A stretch of DNA of 7,586 bases from Prevotella sp. UBA6387 (GTDB lineage: Bacteria > Bacteroidota > Bacteroidia > Bacteroidales > Bacteroidaceae): contig DJQL01000008.1 in the NCBI GenBank assembly GCA_002437565.1, positions 1 to 7,586 of the forward strand. The letters are read 5' to 3'. The notes under the pieces are model-generated. The model did not search any database. It had not been told where the DNA came from and saw nothing but the letters and a program-made list of their open reading frames with translations. The stretch's first letter is position 1, and each line of letters starts with the position of its first letter. Both the position numbers and the translations under genes were made by a program. Positions 1 to 6,334 of the stretch are shown here, piece by piece.

Positions 1-2864
1 CCGCGGCCATACCACTGGCTCTTATCCATGTCGTAAGGCAAGTCCATCACCATGCCGAAGCGCAGCAGGTTAGGAGCCTTGGCGTCTGGCGTGGCCTTGG
101 TCATGGCCTGCTTCACGTCGATGGTGCCGTCACCATATACCTCGTAAGTGAGGCTCAACTTGGCTTTCACGTCAGGCATGTCGTAGCTGGCGGTGACGGT
201 TGCTGCCGTGCCCTTGCTTTCCTTGATTTTCTCCACGGAGATGCCAGTGAGTGTCATCTTCGGGTTGTGCCAAGCCTTGAGACGGTTTTGCAATCCGGCA
301 CCCATGTCGTTGTCGGTCACGGCGCGCCAGAAGTTAGGCTTCAGCGTGCCACCCTCGCCAAGCATGCTCTTGCCGCCGACAGAGTATTGGCAGAGTAGTC
401 CTGTGGTCTTGTCGAAAGCTACGGTTGCCTTGGCTGAGGCAATGGTGATTGTCGGGTCGTTTTTCTTGTTTTGTATTTTCACCTTCTCCGTGGTGGAGTT
501 CTCCACGTAGCTCACTGGAGTGGCTTCGTTGAGTGCTATTTGCTCGTAGGCCACGGTCTGTCCCTCGGCTATGAGCGGTTCCGCGCTCTTGGTCTTGAAG
601 TCGACGTTGAGCATCACCTCACCATCGCTTGGAATGTTGAGCGGCAGGGTGATGTTTGCGGTTTGCTGTGGCTCCAAGTTGAGGTTGTCCACGCTGCCAC
701 TTTGCACGCTCTTGCCGTCTTTCATGAGCGCCCATTCCATGCGGTAGTTGCTCAGGTCGCGGAAGAAGTTCTCGTTGTGCACGGCTATCGTGCCCTGCGC
801 GAGGTCAACAGGCTTGACCCAGATGCTCTGGTATTGGTAAGCCACCTCGTAGGCGTGAGGGTTTAGCTGGCGGTCTGGGCCGATGATGCCGTTGCAGTTG
901 AAGTTGTTGTCAGAGGCATCGGTCTTGTTGTAGTCGCCACCGTAGGTGTAGAGAGGTGTCATGCCTCCAGTCCCAGGCTCATACTTCGCGCTTATGGCAT
1001 CATAGTCGGCCACGGTGCGCGATGCCTTGAAGTCGGGCTTGCGGTGCAGTCCCTGGTCAACGAAGTCCCAGTCGTAGCCACCTTGGAACTTAGGATACTT
1101 GCGAACGAGCTCCCAATACTCGGCGAGGTTGCCGCCAGAGTTGCCCATGGTGTGGTTGTACTCACACTGGATGAGCGGCATGGTCTTTGTCGGGTCCTTG
1201 CTGTATTTCTCGCAATCCTGCACGGTGTAATACATCGGGCAGAAGATGTCAGAATCGTAAGGACCTCCCCACAGCCCGCGCTCATATTGCACAGGACGTG
1301 ATGTGTCGAGCTTCTTTATCCAGTTGTATGCTGCGAGGAAGTTGTTGCTGTTGTCGGTCTCGTTGCCAAGGCTCCACACGATGACGGAAGGATGGTTGAA
1401 CTGCATCTCCACGTTGTGCTGGTTGCGCTCCAAGATTTGTTTCGCGAACTCAGGCTGCGCCACTGGCGTCGATTGGTCATTGCTATATTGGAAGGCATGG
1501 CTCTCCTGGTTGGCCTCGGCGGTGACATAGAGGCCATATTGGTCGCAGAGGTCATACCACCGTGGGTCGTCGGGATAGTGGCACGTGCGCACGGCGTTGA
1601 TGTTGAGGCGCTTCATGATCTTGATGTCTTGGATCATGCGCTCCACCGTGACCACGTAGCCTCCGTCGGGATCCATCTCGTGGCGGTCAGCACCCTTGAT
1701 GAGCACCGGCTGGCCGTTGACGAGCAACTGGGCGTTCTTGATCTCCACCTTGCGGAATCCCACCTTTTGCGGAATCACCTCCACCACGTTGCCCTTGCGG
1801 TCTTTCACCACCGCCTCAAGCGTGAAGAGATAAGGCGTCTCCGCCGTCCACTTCTTCACGTTGCGCACCATGAATCGCACGGTGGCTTCCTCGCGTCCGC
1901 GGAAGTCGGCAGTCTGCTTTGACACGACATTGCCGTTGGCGTTGAGCAGGCGGAACTCTACGACGGGATGCCCCTTGACCCACGCGTCGACGAGCAGCTC
2001 ACCGTCCTTGTAGTCGTTTTCAAGGTCGGGCGTGACGCGGATGTTCTCCATCTGCACCTGCGTGTCCTTGGCGTAGAGATAGCATTGGCGTGCCACTCCC
2101 GAGAGGCGCCAGAAGTCTTGGTCCTCGCTCATGGAGCCGTCGCACCAGCGGAACGTCTGGAAGGCGATGAGGTTCTTGCCGGGATGGAGATATTTGGTGA
2201 TGTCGAACTCTGCTGCGACCTTTGAGTCCTCGGTATAGCCCACATACTTGCCGTTGACGAACAGGTACATGTTGGAGGTCACGCTCCCGAAGTGGGCTAT
2301 GACCTGCTTGCCGTCCCATGATGCCGGCAAGTCGATGACGCGGCGGTATGAGCCCACGTGGTTGTCTTTCACCGGCACGCTCGTCTTCGTGGCGTTCTCG
2401 GGGGCGTACTCCGGCTTCCATCCACCGTTTACGCCACCCTTGTACTGGTATCTCCAGGCAAAGCCCACGTTGACGTATGTGGGGTCGCCATAGCCGTTTA
2501 GCTCCCAGTTGCCAGGCACGTTCATCGTCTTCCACGACGAGTCGTCGAGGTCAACCTTGTAGAAGTCTTGTGGGCGCTCGTTGGCGTTCCTCACCCAGTT
2601 GAACTTCCACGCGCCTTCGAGCGAGAAGTATCTGGATGATTTCTCGATGTCGCCGCCCTTTGCCTCTTCCTCGTTGGCATAGGCGAAGAAATTGGAGTGC
2701 AGGCGGTAGCGATTCACCTCGTTCACTTGCAAGTCGTGCCACTCGGTCCATGTTGGCATTGGCTCAACCTTGGCCTTTACGGGCGCCGCGCCCCCACTGC
2801 AAGGCACGGACAGCATGGCCGCGGTGGCAATGAGGAACAAAATATTACCTTTGCGTTGTTTCAT
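1..2864 (-). CDS. lacZ: LacZ-type GH2 beta-galactosidase, exported; C-terminus cut by window edge
   Basis: Retaining glycoside hydrolase of family 2, expected to remove terminal beta-galactose from oligosaccharides. The frame is open from the ATG at 2864 to the left edge, giving 954 residues; the remaining C-terminal part (roughly 100 residues by comparison with LacZ) is outside. A basic, hydrophobic N-terminus (MKQRKGNILFLIATAAML) is a signal peptide, so the enzyme should be periplasmic or surface-bound. Domain order: sugar-binding jelly roll (about 70-265, with DQDFWRLSG at 248-256), Ig-like domain, TIM barrel (from about 377), second Ig-like domain, then the Bgal_small_N domain (NFWRAVTDNDMG). 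Catalytic landmarks are all present: HYPDDP with H429, EANQESH, acid/base E502 in WSLGNE, and nucleophile E568 in CEYNHTMGNS. It ends at the WYGR of the LacZ WYGRGP motif. It has its own TAnnTTTG promoter. The family is certain; the natural substrate is not, because Bacteroidales carry many GH2 paralogues and the symbol here is a family label. Confidence 0.93.
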   Translation of the reverse strand, partial: MKQRKGNILFLIATAAMLSVPCSGGAAPVKAKVEPMPTWTEWHDLQVNEVNRYRLHSNFFAYANEEEAKGGDIEKSSRYFSLEGAWKFNWVRNANERPQDFYKVDLDDSSWKTMNVPGNWELNGYGDPTYVNVGFAWRYQYKGGVNGGWKPEYAPENATKTSVPVKDNHVGSYRRVIDLPASWDGKQVIAHFGSVTSNMYLFVNGKYVGYTEDSKVAAEFDITKYLHPGKNLIAFQTFRWCDGSMSEDQDFWRLSGVARQCYLYAKDTQVQMENIRVTPDLENDYKDGELLVDAWVKGHPVVEFRLLNANGNVVSKQTADFRGREEATVRFMVRNVKKWTAETPYLFTLEAVVKDRKGNVVEVIPQKVGFRKVEIKNAQLLVNGQPVLIKGADRHEMDPDGGYVVTVERMIQDIKIMKRLNINAVRTCHYPDDPRWYDLCDQYGLYVTAEANQESHAFQYSNDQSTPVAQPEFAKQILERNQHNVEMQFNHPSVIVWSLGNETDNSNNFLAAYNWIKKLDTSRPVQYERGLWGGPYDSDIFCPMYYTVQDCEKYSKDPTKTMPLIQCEYNHTMGNSGGNLAEYWELVRKYPKFQGGYDWDFVDQGLHRKPDFKASRTVADYDAISAKYEPGTGGMTPLYTYGGDYNKTDASDNNFNCNGIIGPDRQLNPHAYEVAYQYQSIWVKPVDLAQGTIAVHNENFFRDLSNYRMEWALMKDGKSVQSGSVDNLNLEPQQTANITLPLNIPSDGEVMLNVDFKTKSAEPLIAEGQTVAYEQIALNEATPVSYVENSTTEKVKIQNKKNDPTITIASAKATVAFDKTTGLLCQYSVGGKSMLGEGGTLKPNFWRAVTDNDMGAGLQNRLKAWHNPKMTLTGISVEKIKESKGTAATVTASYDMPDVKAKLSLTYEVYGDGTIDVKQAMTKATPDAKAPNLLRFGMVMDLPYDMDKSQWYGR

Positions 2865-2899
2865 AAAAATTATGGTTTTGTATACTTTAGTTTCTCTGA

Positions 2900-2907
2900 C
2901 AAAGATA
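2900..2907 (-). promoter_or_regulatory. Bacteroidota -7 promoter element (TATCTTTG) for the galactosidase gene
   Basis: Read on the minus strand this is TATCTTTG, an exact match to the Bacteroidota housekeeping -7 consensus TAnnTTTG. It lies 35 bp upstream of the ATG at 2864, so transcription should begin near 2893 and leave a leader of about 30 nt. A TTG lies 24 bp upstream on the same strand, a little farther than the usual 19-21 bp, so the -33 half is weak. An A/T-rich run (eight A on the plus strand, 2910-2917) sits between them. A weak -33 would fit a promoter that depends on an activator. Confidence 0.6.
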
Positions 2908-2946
2908 TGAAAAAAAAGCCATAGCGGTTTTCAATAGCTTGATTTT

Positions 2947-2963
2947 TTAAGTGATATTAAGTG
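2947..2963. repeat. Direct repeat TTAAGTG spaced at 10 bp
   Basis: Two exact copies of TTAAGTG start 10 bp apart (2947 and 2957), placing them on the same face of the DNA helix. They lie about 53-70 bp upstream of the predicted galactosidase transcription start, where an activator dimer often binds. Chance is possible because the region is AT-rich. Confidence 0.4.
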
Positions 2964-2992
2964 TTGCGTGACAAATGTGGCGCAGAAAACGT

Positions 2993-3023
2993 CAAACTTG
3001 GAAAAACAGTGGCACTAAGTTTG
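2993..3023. repeat. Inverted repeat CAAACTT-N17-AAGTTTG
   Basis: Two perfectly complementary 7-bp arms at 2993-2999 and 3017-3023 are separated by 17 bp. The right arm ends 10 bp before the -7 element of the downstream plus-strand gene, so a protein bound here would touch its promoter. The long loop makes an RNA hairpin terminator unlikely, and there is no U-tract. It is best regarded as a possible operator. Confidence 0.35.
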
Positions 3024-3033
3024 GGAAAAGCAT

Positions 3034-3041
3034 TAATTTTG
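3034..3041 (+). promoter_or_regulatory. Bacteroidota -7 promoter element (TAATTTTG) for the hydrolase-HAD gene
   Basis: TAATTTTG matches TAnnTTTG exactly and lies 23 bp before the ATG at 3065, which implies a short leader of under 20 nt. No TTTG stands at the expected 19-21 bp upstream; the nearest TTTG (3020-3023) is too close, at 10 bp. The -7 assignment is therefore supported mainly by match and position. Confidence 0.55.
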
Positions 3042-3064
3042 CAGTGGTAAAAATTTAATGTATC

Positions 3065-4078
3065 ATGGATAAAGAAAACCTGTTTGTCACACAATACCCC
3101 GACCTGATGCAGGGCAAGAAGATAATGTACAACCATGGCTTCAGTTCTTCGGCCGCCTCGGGCACGGTGAAGCTCATCCGCCAGACTTTCCCCAATGCGG
3201 AGGTGGTGGCTTTCGACATTCCCCTCCATCCGGAAGAAGGCTTGGCGCTGTTGAGGGAAAAGGCCGCTGAGGAGAAGCCCGACCTCATAATCGGCACGTC
3301 GATGGGCGGCATGTACACCGAGATGCTCTACGGCTTCGACCGCATCTGCGTGAACCCCGCCTTCGAGATGGCCAAGACCATGAAAGAGCATGGCATGACC
3401 GGCAAGAAGGCATGGCAGAACCCGAGGCAAGACGGCGAGACGGAGTTCATGGTTACGAAAGCCTTGGAGAAGGAATACAAGGACGTGACCGACAAGTGCT
3501 TCACCGCCCTTGACGCGATGACGGAAGAAGAGAAGCGCAAGGAGCAGAGCAGAGTGTGGGGACTGTTTGGCGACGAAGACGACCTCGTGAACACCTGGGG
3601 CCTCTTCCGCTCCCATTACGCCCAGGCCGCCCATTTCCATGGTGCCCACCGCATGGACGACAAAAGCTTCATAGGTGGAGTGGTGCCCGTGATTCGCTGG
3701 ATAGACGACCGCCAGGAAGGTCGCGAGCGACAGATAGTGTATATCGACAGCAGTTGCCTTGCCGACGGCTATGGCAAGCCACGCGCGAGCTTGCAGAAAG
3801 CTTTCCGCAAGCTGATAGAAAAATACCAAGTATACATCGTGGAACCTTCGCCAACCAATGAGCACGACAGTTTCGCCGCCAACGCCTCGTGGATAGAGAA
3901 ATACCTCTCCACCCCGGCTCACGACCACGTGATTTACGCCAACCAGAAGCAGCTGCTCTATGGCGATTTCTTCATAGACATGCGCCCGGCAGACAACCTC
4001 CTTGCCACGGCTATACAGCTTGGCAGCGACGAGTTCAAGACTTGGGAGGAAGTGATAACCTACTTCAGCAGGATATGA
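3065..4078 (+). CDS. YqiA/YcfP-like alpha/beta hydrolase fused to a degenerate NT5C-like HAD domain
   Basis: A two-domain cytosolic protein of 337 residues. Residues 1 to about 215 resemble the YqiA/YcfP (UPF0227) esterase group of alpha/beta hydrolases: an oxyanion-hole strand MYNHGFSSS (21-29), nucleophile elbow GTSMGG with S79, likely acid D170 or D172 in GLFGDEDD, and likely base H195 in HGAHR. Residues about 223-337 resemble the 5'(3')-deoxyribonucleotidase branch of the HAD fold: IVYIDSSCLAD (224-234), VYIV (256-259), K295, and GDFFIDMRP (300-308) followed by a TWEEVITYF tail. The HAD catalytic set looks broken: the second Asp of motif I is S230, the motif II Thr/Ser position is E260, and the second acid of motif IV is M306; D228, K295 and D305 remain. 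The C-terminal domain may therefore be structural or ligand-binding. The true substrate is unknown. The start is the ATG just after a TAATTTTG promoter element; no N-terminal signal or membrane segment is seen. Confidence 0.85.
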   Translation: MDKENLFVTQYPDLMQGKKIMYNHGFSSSAASGTVKLIRQTFPNAEVVAFDIPLHPEEGLALLREKAAEEKPDLIIGTSMGGMYTEMLYGFDRICVNPAFEMAKTMKEHGMTGKKAWQNPRQDGETEFMVTKALEKEYKDVTDKCFTALDAMTEEEKRKEQSRVWGLFGDEDDLVNTWGLFRSHYAQAAHFHGAHRMDDKSFIGGVVPVIRWIDDRQEGRERQIVYIDSSCLADGYGKPRASLQKAFRKLIEKYQVYIVEPSPTNEHDSFAANASWIEKYLSTPAHDHVIYANQKQLLYGDFFIDMRPADNLLATAIQLGSDEFKTWEEVITYFSRI

Positions 4079-4162
4079 GGTAGTTATCTTTTTTGAAAGG
4101 ATTGAAGATTATATTGCGGATAATTTTGTAATTTTGTGGCATAATCAAGACAAGGTTTGCTT
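4079..4162 (+). promoter_or_regulatory. Promoter region with doubled TAATTTTG at 4121-4136
   Basis: The 84-bp spacer after the hydrolase gene is AT-rich and holds two head-to-tail copies of TAATTTTG (4121-4128 and 4129-4136), each an exact Bacteroidota -7 match. The second copy ends 26 bp before the ATG at 4163, giving a leader of about 20 nt. Candidate upstream halves are TTTG at 4092-4095 and TTG at 4102-4104, both at imperfect spacing. No convincing terminator hairpin for the preceding gene is visible, so some read-through is possible. This is the likely promoter of the rpoN transcript. Confidence 0.6.
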
Positions 4163-4807
4163 ATGGCACGAAGGGAAGAATGGCACGATGATTATTGGCT
4201 GTTGCTGATACAGCTTTATCTCAGGCAACCCCAAGGCGTGAAACGCCTCTACAGTCGAGCGCTCGTGGACGTGGCGCTGGAGCTTCACGTCCATCCGGCT
4301 CAAATTCACCGCCGGCTGTTCAGGCTGCGCCAGATAGACACGCCACGCCTTCAACGGCTGTGGGACGAATATGCCGGTAACCCAGGCAAGTTGCGTCGTG
4401 TCATCTCGCTGCTTCGGCAGATGAGCGGCTTTGGCAACGCGCGGGCTTTCTACGCGGGCGTGGATGTGGGTGGTTCGTGGGAGCGCGATTTCATGCCAAT
4501 TGGCATCGGCACGCTGACCCCCGTGAAGCTCATCATGATCCTTGACCTCTATTTCCGCCTCACGCCAATCACGATGGCGGAGGACACCCCGGAGGTGAAA
4601 GACCTCGCCAAGCTCATACGCGAGACCCCACGGCAAGTGGTGGAAGTGATGGACGTGTTCCTTGTTTGCGACCCTTATATCAGCCAATACGCATCCACCG
4701 ACTCGCCCTTGCTTGCCTCGTGCGCCGACATCTGGAAACGATTTGGCAACGAAGACCCGGAGATGCTGTCCACGCAAGCCGCCCAACTGACAGACTATTT
4801 TAAATAA
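4163..4807 (+). CDS. Conserved-looking helical protein of unknown function immediately upstream of rpoN
   Basis: A 214-residue protein that I do not recognise as a named family. The ATG at 4163 is preferred over an in-frame TTG at 4157; AAGG at 4152-4155 lies 7 bp before it. The protein has no signal peptide or membrane segment and is predicted mostly helical. It shows an apparent internal duplication: residues 12-55 align without gaps to 123-166 (offset 111). Shared positions are L18/L129, Y19/Y130, R21/R132, D36/D147, A38/A149, P45/P156 and Q47/Q158, with the hydrophobic pattern kept between them. The resemblance resumes with W67/W191 and a following [YF], G and N. Within each copy, the segment around D-[VL]-A to P-x-Q-[IV] looks like a helix-turn-helix-type helical pair, but DNA binding is only a guess. 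Its stop codon abuts the rpoN start with no spacer, which implies co-translation and possibly a shared function with sigma-54. Confidence 0.85.
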   Translation: MARREEWHDDYWLLLIQLYLRQPQGVKRLYSRALVDVALELHVHPAQIHRRLFRLRQIDTPRLQRLWDEYAGNPGKLRRVISLLRQMSGFGNARAFYAGVDVGGSWERDFMPIGIGTLTPVKLIMILDLYFRLTPITMAEDTPEVKDLAKLIRETPRQVVEVMDVFLVCDPYISQYASTDSPLLASCADIWKRFGNEDPEMLSTQAAQLTDYFK

Positions 4808-6319
4808 ATGGCACAGAAACTCATACAAACCCAGACCCAGCAACAGGTTCAACAGCAACGGCTCTCGCAGCAGCAACTGTTGCAGGTGAAGCTCTTGGAG
4901 ATGCCGCTCGCCGAACTGGAGCAGAGCATCAGCGCAGAGCTTGACGACAATCCCGCCTTGGAGGAGAAGCGTGACGACGACGCGGCGGAGATGGACAACG
5001 CTGGCGGTGAGGACACGAGCGATACCGACGGCGACGACACTTATGAGGACAAGACCGAGCGCGAGGAGCGCGAGGAAGCCCTCGACAATGCGCTGGAGAA
5101 CCTGGGCAGCGACGACGAGATGCCGGAGCCGACCCAGGGAGGCTCGCAAGCCAATCCGGATGCCGACTATGAGGAGACCGTATGGGGAGACACCACGTCA
5201 TTTTACGACAAGCTGAAGGAGCAAATGGGGGAAACCGAGCTCACTGAGCGACAGAGGCAGATAATGGAGTATCTCATAGGGTCGCTCGATGGCGACGGGT
5301 TGTTGAGGAAAAGCCTTGACGACATTGACGACGAGCTGGCCATATACCAAGGCATAGACGTGCCTGTGGAGGAAATAGCGAGGGTGTTGAGGATATTGCA
5401 GTCGTTTGAACCAGCTGGCATAGGGGCGCGCTCACTGCAAGAGTGTTTGGCCCTGCAGATAGCCCGAAGGCCCGAAGGCAAGCTCAAGGACATGATGAAA
5501 GAGGTCATAGCGCATCATTTTGATGACTTCATAAAGAAGCATTGGGACAAGATAGCCCAATCGATGGGGCTCACCAATGACCAGGCCTCCATCGTGCATG
5601 ACGAGATAAGGAAGCTCAACCCCAAGCCAGGCGCGGCTCTTGGCGAGACCGAAGGCAGGAGCCTCCAGCAGATAACCCCCGACTTCATCGTGGATACCGA
5701 TGACGACGGCCATGTGACCTTCACCATCAACGACGGGCGCATACCCGACCTGAAGGTATCGCCATCTTTCACGGAAATGGTAGACACGTACCGCACCAAC
5801 AAGCAAAACATGAACCGTCAGGAGAAAGAGGCCTTGCTCTACGCCAAGGAAAAGGTGGACAAGGCGCAAGGCTACATAGAGGCGGTGAAGCAGAGAAGAC
5901 ACACTCTGAATGTCACTATGAAGGCCATAATAAACTGGCAAAAGAAATTCTTCCTGAATGGCGACGAGGCAGACCTCAAGCCAATGAAGCTGAAGGACAT
6001 AGAGGAGAAGACGGGACTTGACAGTTCCACCATATCGCGCGTGAGCAACATGAAATACGCCCAGACCAGATGGGGAACGTTCCCTCTGCGTTTCTTCTTC
6101 ACCGATGGATACGTGACCAAGGACGGGGAGGAGATGTCGACGCGTAAGTTGAAGTTAGCGCTGAAAGACCTTATCGCCCACGAGGACAAGAGCAAACCAC
6201 TCAGCGACGACGTGCTTGCCAAGGAGATGAAAAAAATGGGTTATCCGTTGGCAAGGCGCACGGTGGCGAAATATCGTGAACAGCTGGGATTGCCAGTGGC
6301 AAGGCTGCGAAGATGTTAA
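4808..6319 (+). CDS. rpoN: RNA polymerase sigma-54 factor
   Basis: Alternative sigma factor that directs RNA polymerase to -24/-12 promoters and needs an AAA+ enhancer-binding activator to open them. At 503 residues it is full length. Region I (1 to about 50) is the glutamine-rich activator-interacting domain (QTQTQQQVQQQRLSQQQLLQ, then MPLAELEQSI and NPALEE). Residues about 53-125 form a long, strongly acidic region II linker. The core-binding domain follows, with FEPAGIGARSLQECLALQI (200-218) and LNPKPGAAL (270-278). A helix-turn-helix lies at about 394-417 (DIEEKTGLDSSTISRVSNMKY), and the diagnostic RpoN box ARRTVAKYRE, which reads the -24 element, is at 482-491. The ATG directly follows the TAA of the preceding gene without a ribosome-binding sequence, so translation is probably coupled. 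No enhancer-binding protein gene lies in the window, so the regulon cannot be read from here. Confidence 0.97.
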   Translation: MAQKLIQTQTQQQVQQQRLSQQQLLQVKLLEMPLAELEQSISAELDDNPALEEKRDDDAAEMDNAGGEDTSDTDGDDTYEDKTEREEREEALDNALENLGSDDEMPEPTQGGSQANPDADYEETVWGDTTSFYDKLKEQMGETELTERQRQIMEYLIGSLDGDGLLRKSLDDIDDELAIYQGIDVPVEEIARVLRILQSFEPAGIGARSLQECLALQIARRPEGKLKDMMKEVIAHHFDDFIKKHWDKIAQSMGLTNDQASIVHDEIRKLNPKPGAALGETEGRSLQQITPDFIVDTDDDGHVTFTINDGRIPDLKVSPSFTEMVDTYRTNKQNMNRQEKEALLYAKEKVDKAQGYIEAVKQRRHTLNVTMKAIINWQKKFFLNGDEADLKPMKLKDIEEKTGLDSSTISRVSNMKYAQTRWGTFPLRFFFTDGYVTKDGEEMSTRKLKLALKDLIAHEDKSKPLSDDVLAKEMKKMGYPLARRTVAKYREQLGLPVARLRRC

Positions 6320-6334
6320 TCAGTAAATGATGAT

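Larger units (their letters stand above)
2865..3064. promoter_or_regulatory. Divergent control region between galactosidase and hydrolase-HAD genes
   Basis: This 200-bp AT-rich spacer separates two genes transcribed away from each other. It contains one TAnnTTTG element facing each way, 126 bp apart. Between them lie a heptamer direct repeat TTAAGTG at 2947-2953 and 2957-2963, and a 7-bp inverted repeat CAAACTT/AAGTTTG at 2993-2999 and 3017-3023. No open reading frame of coding quality was found in it. The repeats are candidate regulator sites, not proven ones. Confidence 0.55.

Noticed and set aside
471..1922. Plus-strand open frames of 131 and 176 codons within the galactosidase region
   Set aside because: The opposite strand encodes an uninterrupted GH2 enzyme with its catalytic residues; these frames are its antisense shadow.
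3058..3072. A four-codon frame (ATG TAT CAT GGA TAA) overlapping the start of the hydrolase-HAD gene
   Set aside because: It could act as a leader peptide, but it is so short, with no ribosome-binding sequence, that chance is the simplest explanation.
2957..3928. A 323-codon open frame on the minus strand opposite the hydrolase-HAD gene
   Set aside because: It has no recognisable motif, is rich in His, Val and Leu as expected for antisense reading of a GC-rich gene, and lies opposite a gene with clear protein motifs.
4079..4120. Possible terminator after the hydrolase-HAD gene
   Set aside because: There is a T-run at 4089-4094 but no preceding GC-rich stem, so an intrinsic terminator is not supported.
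4145..5149. A 334-codon open frame on the minus strand across the unknown gene and the start of rpoN
   Set aside because: It runs antisense through two well-supported genes, has Leu/Val/His-rich composition typical of antisense frames, and matches no family I know.
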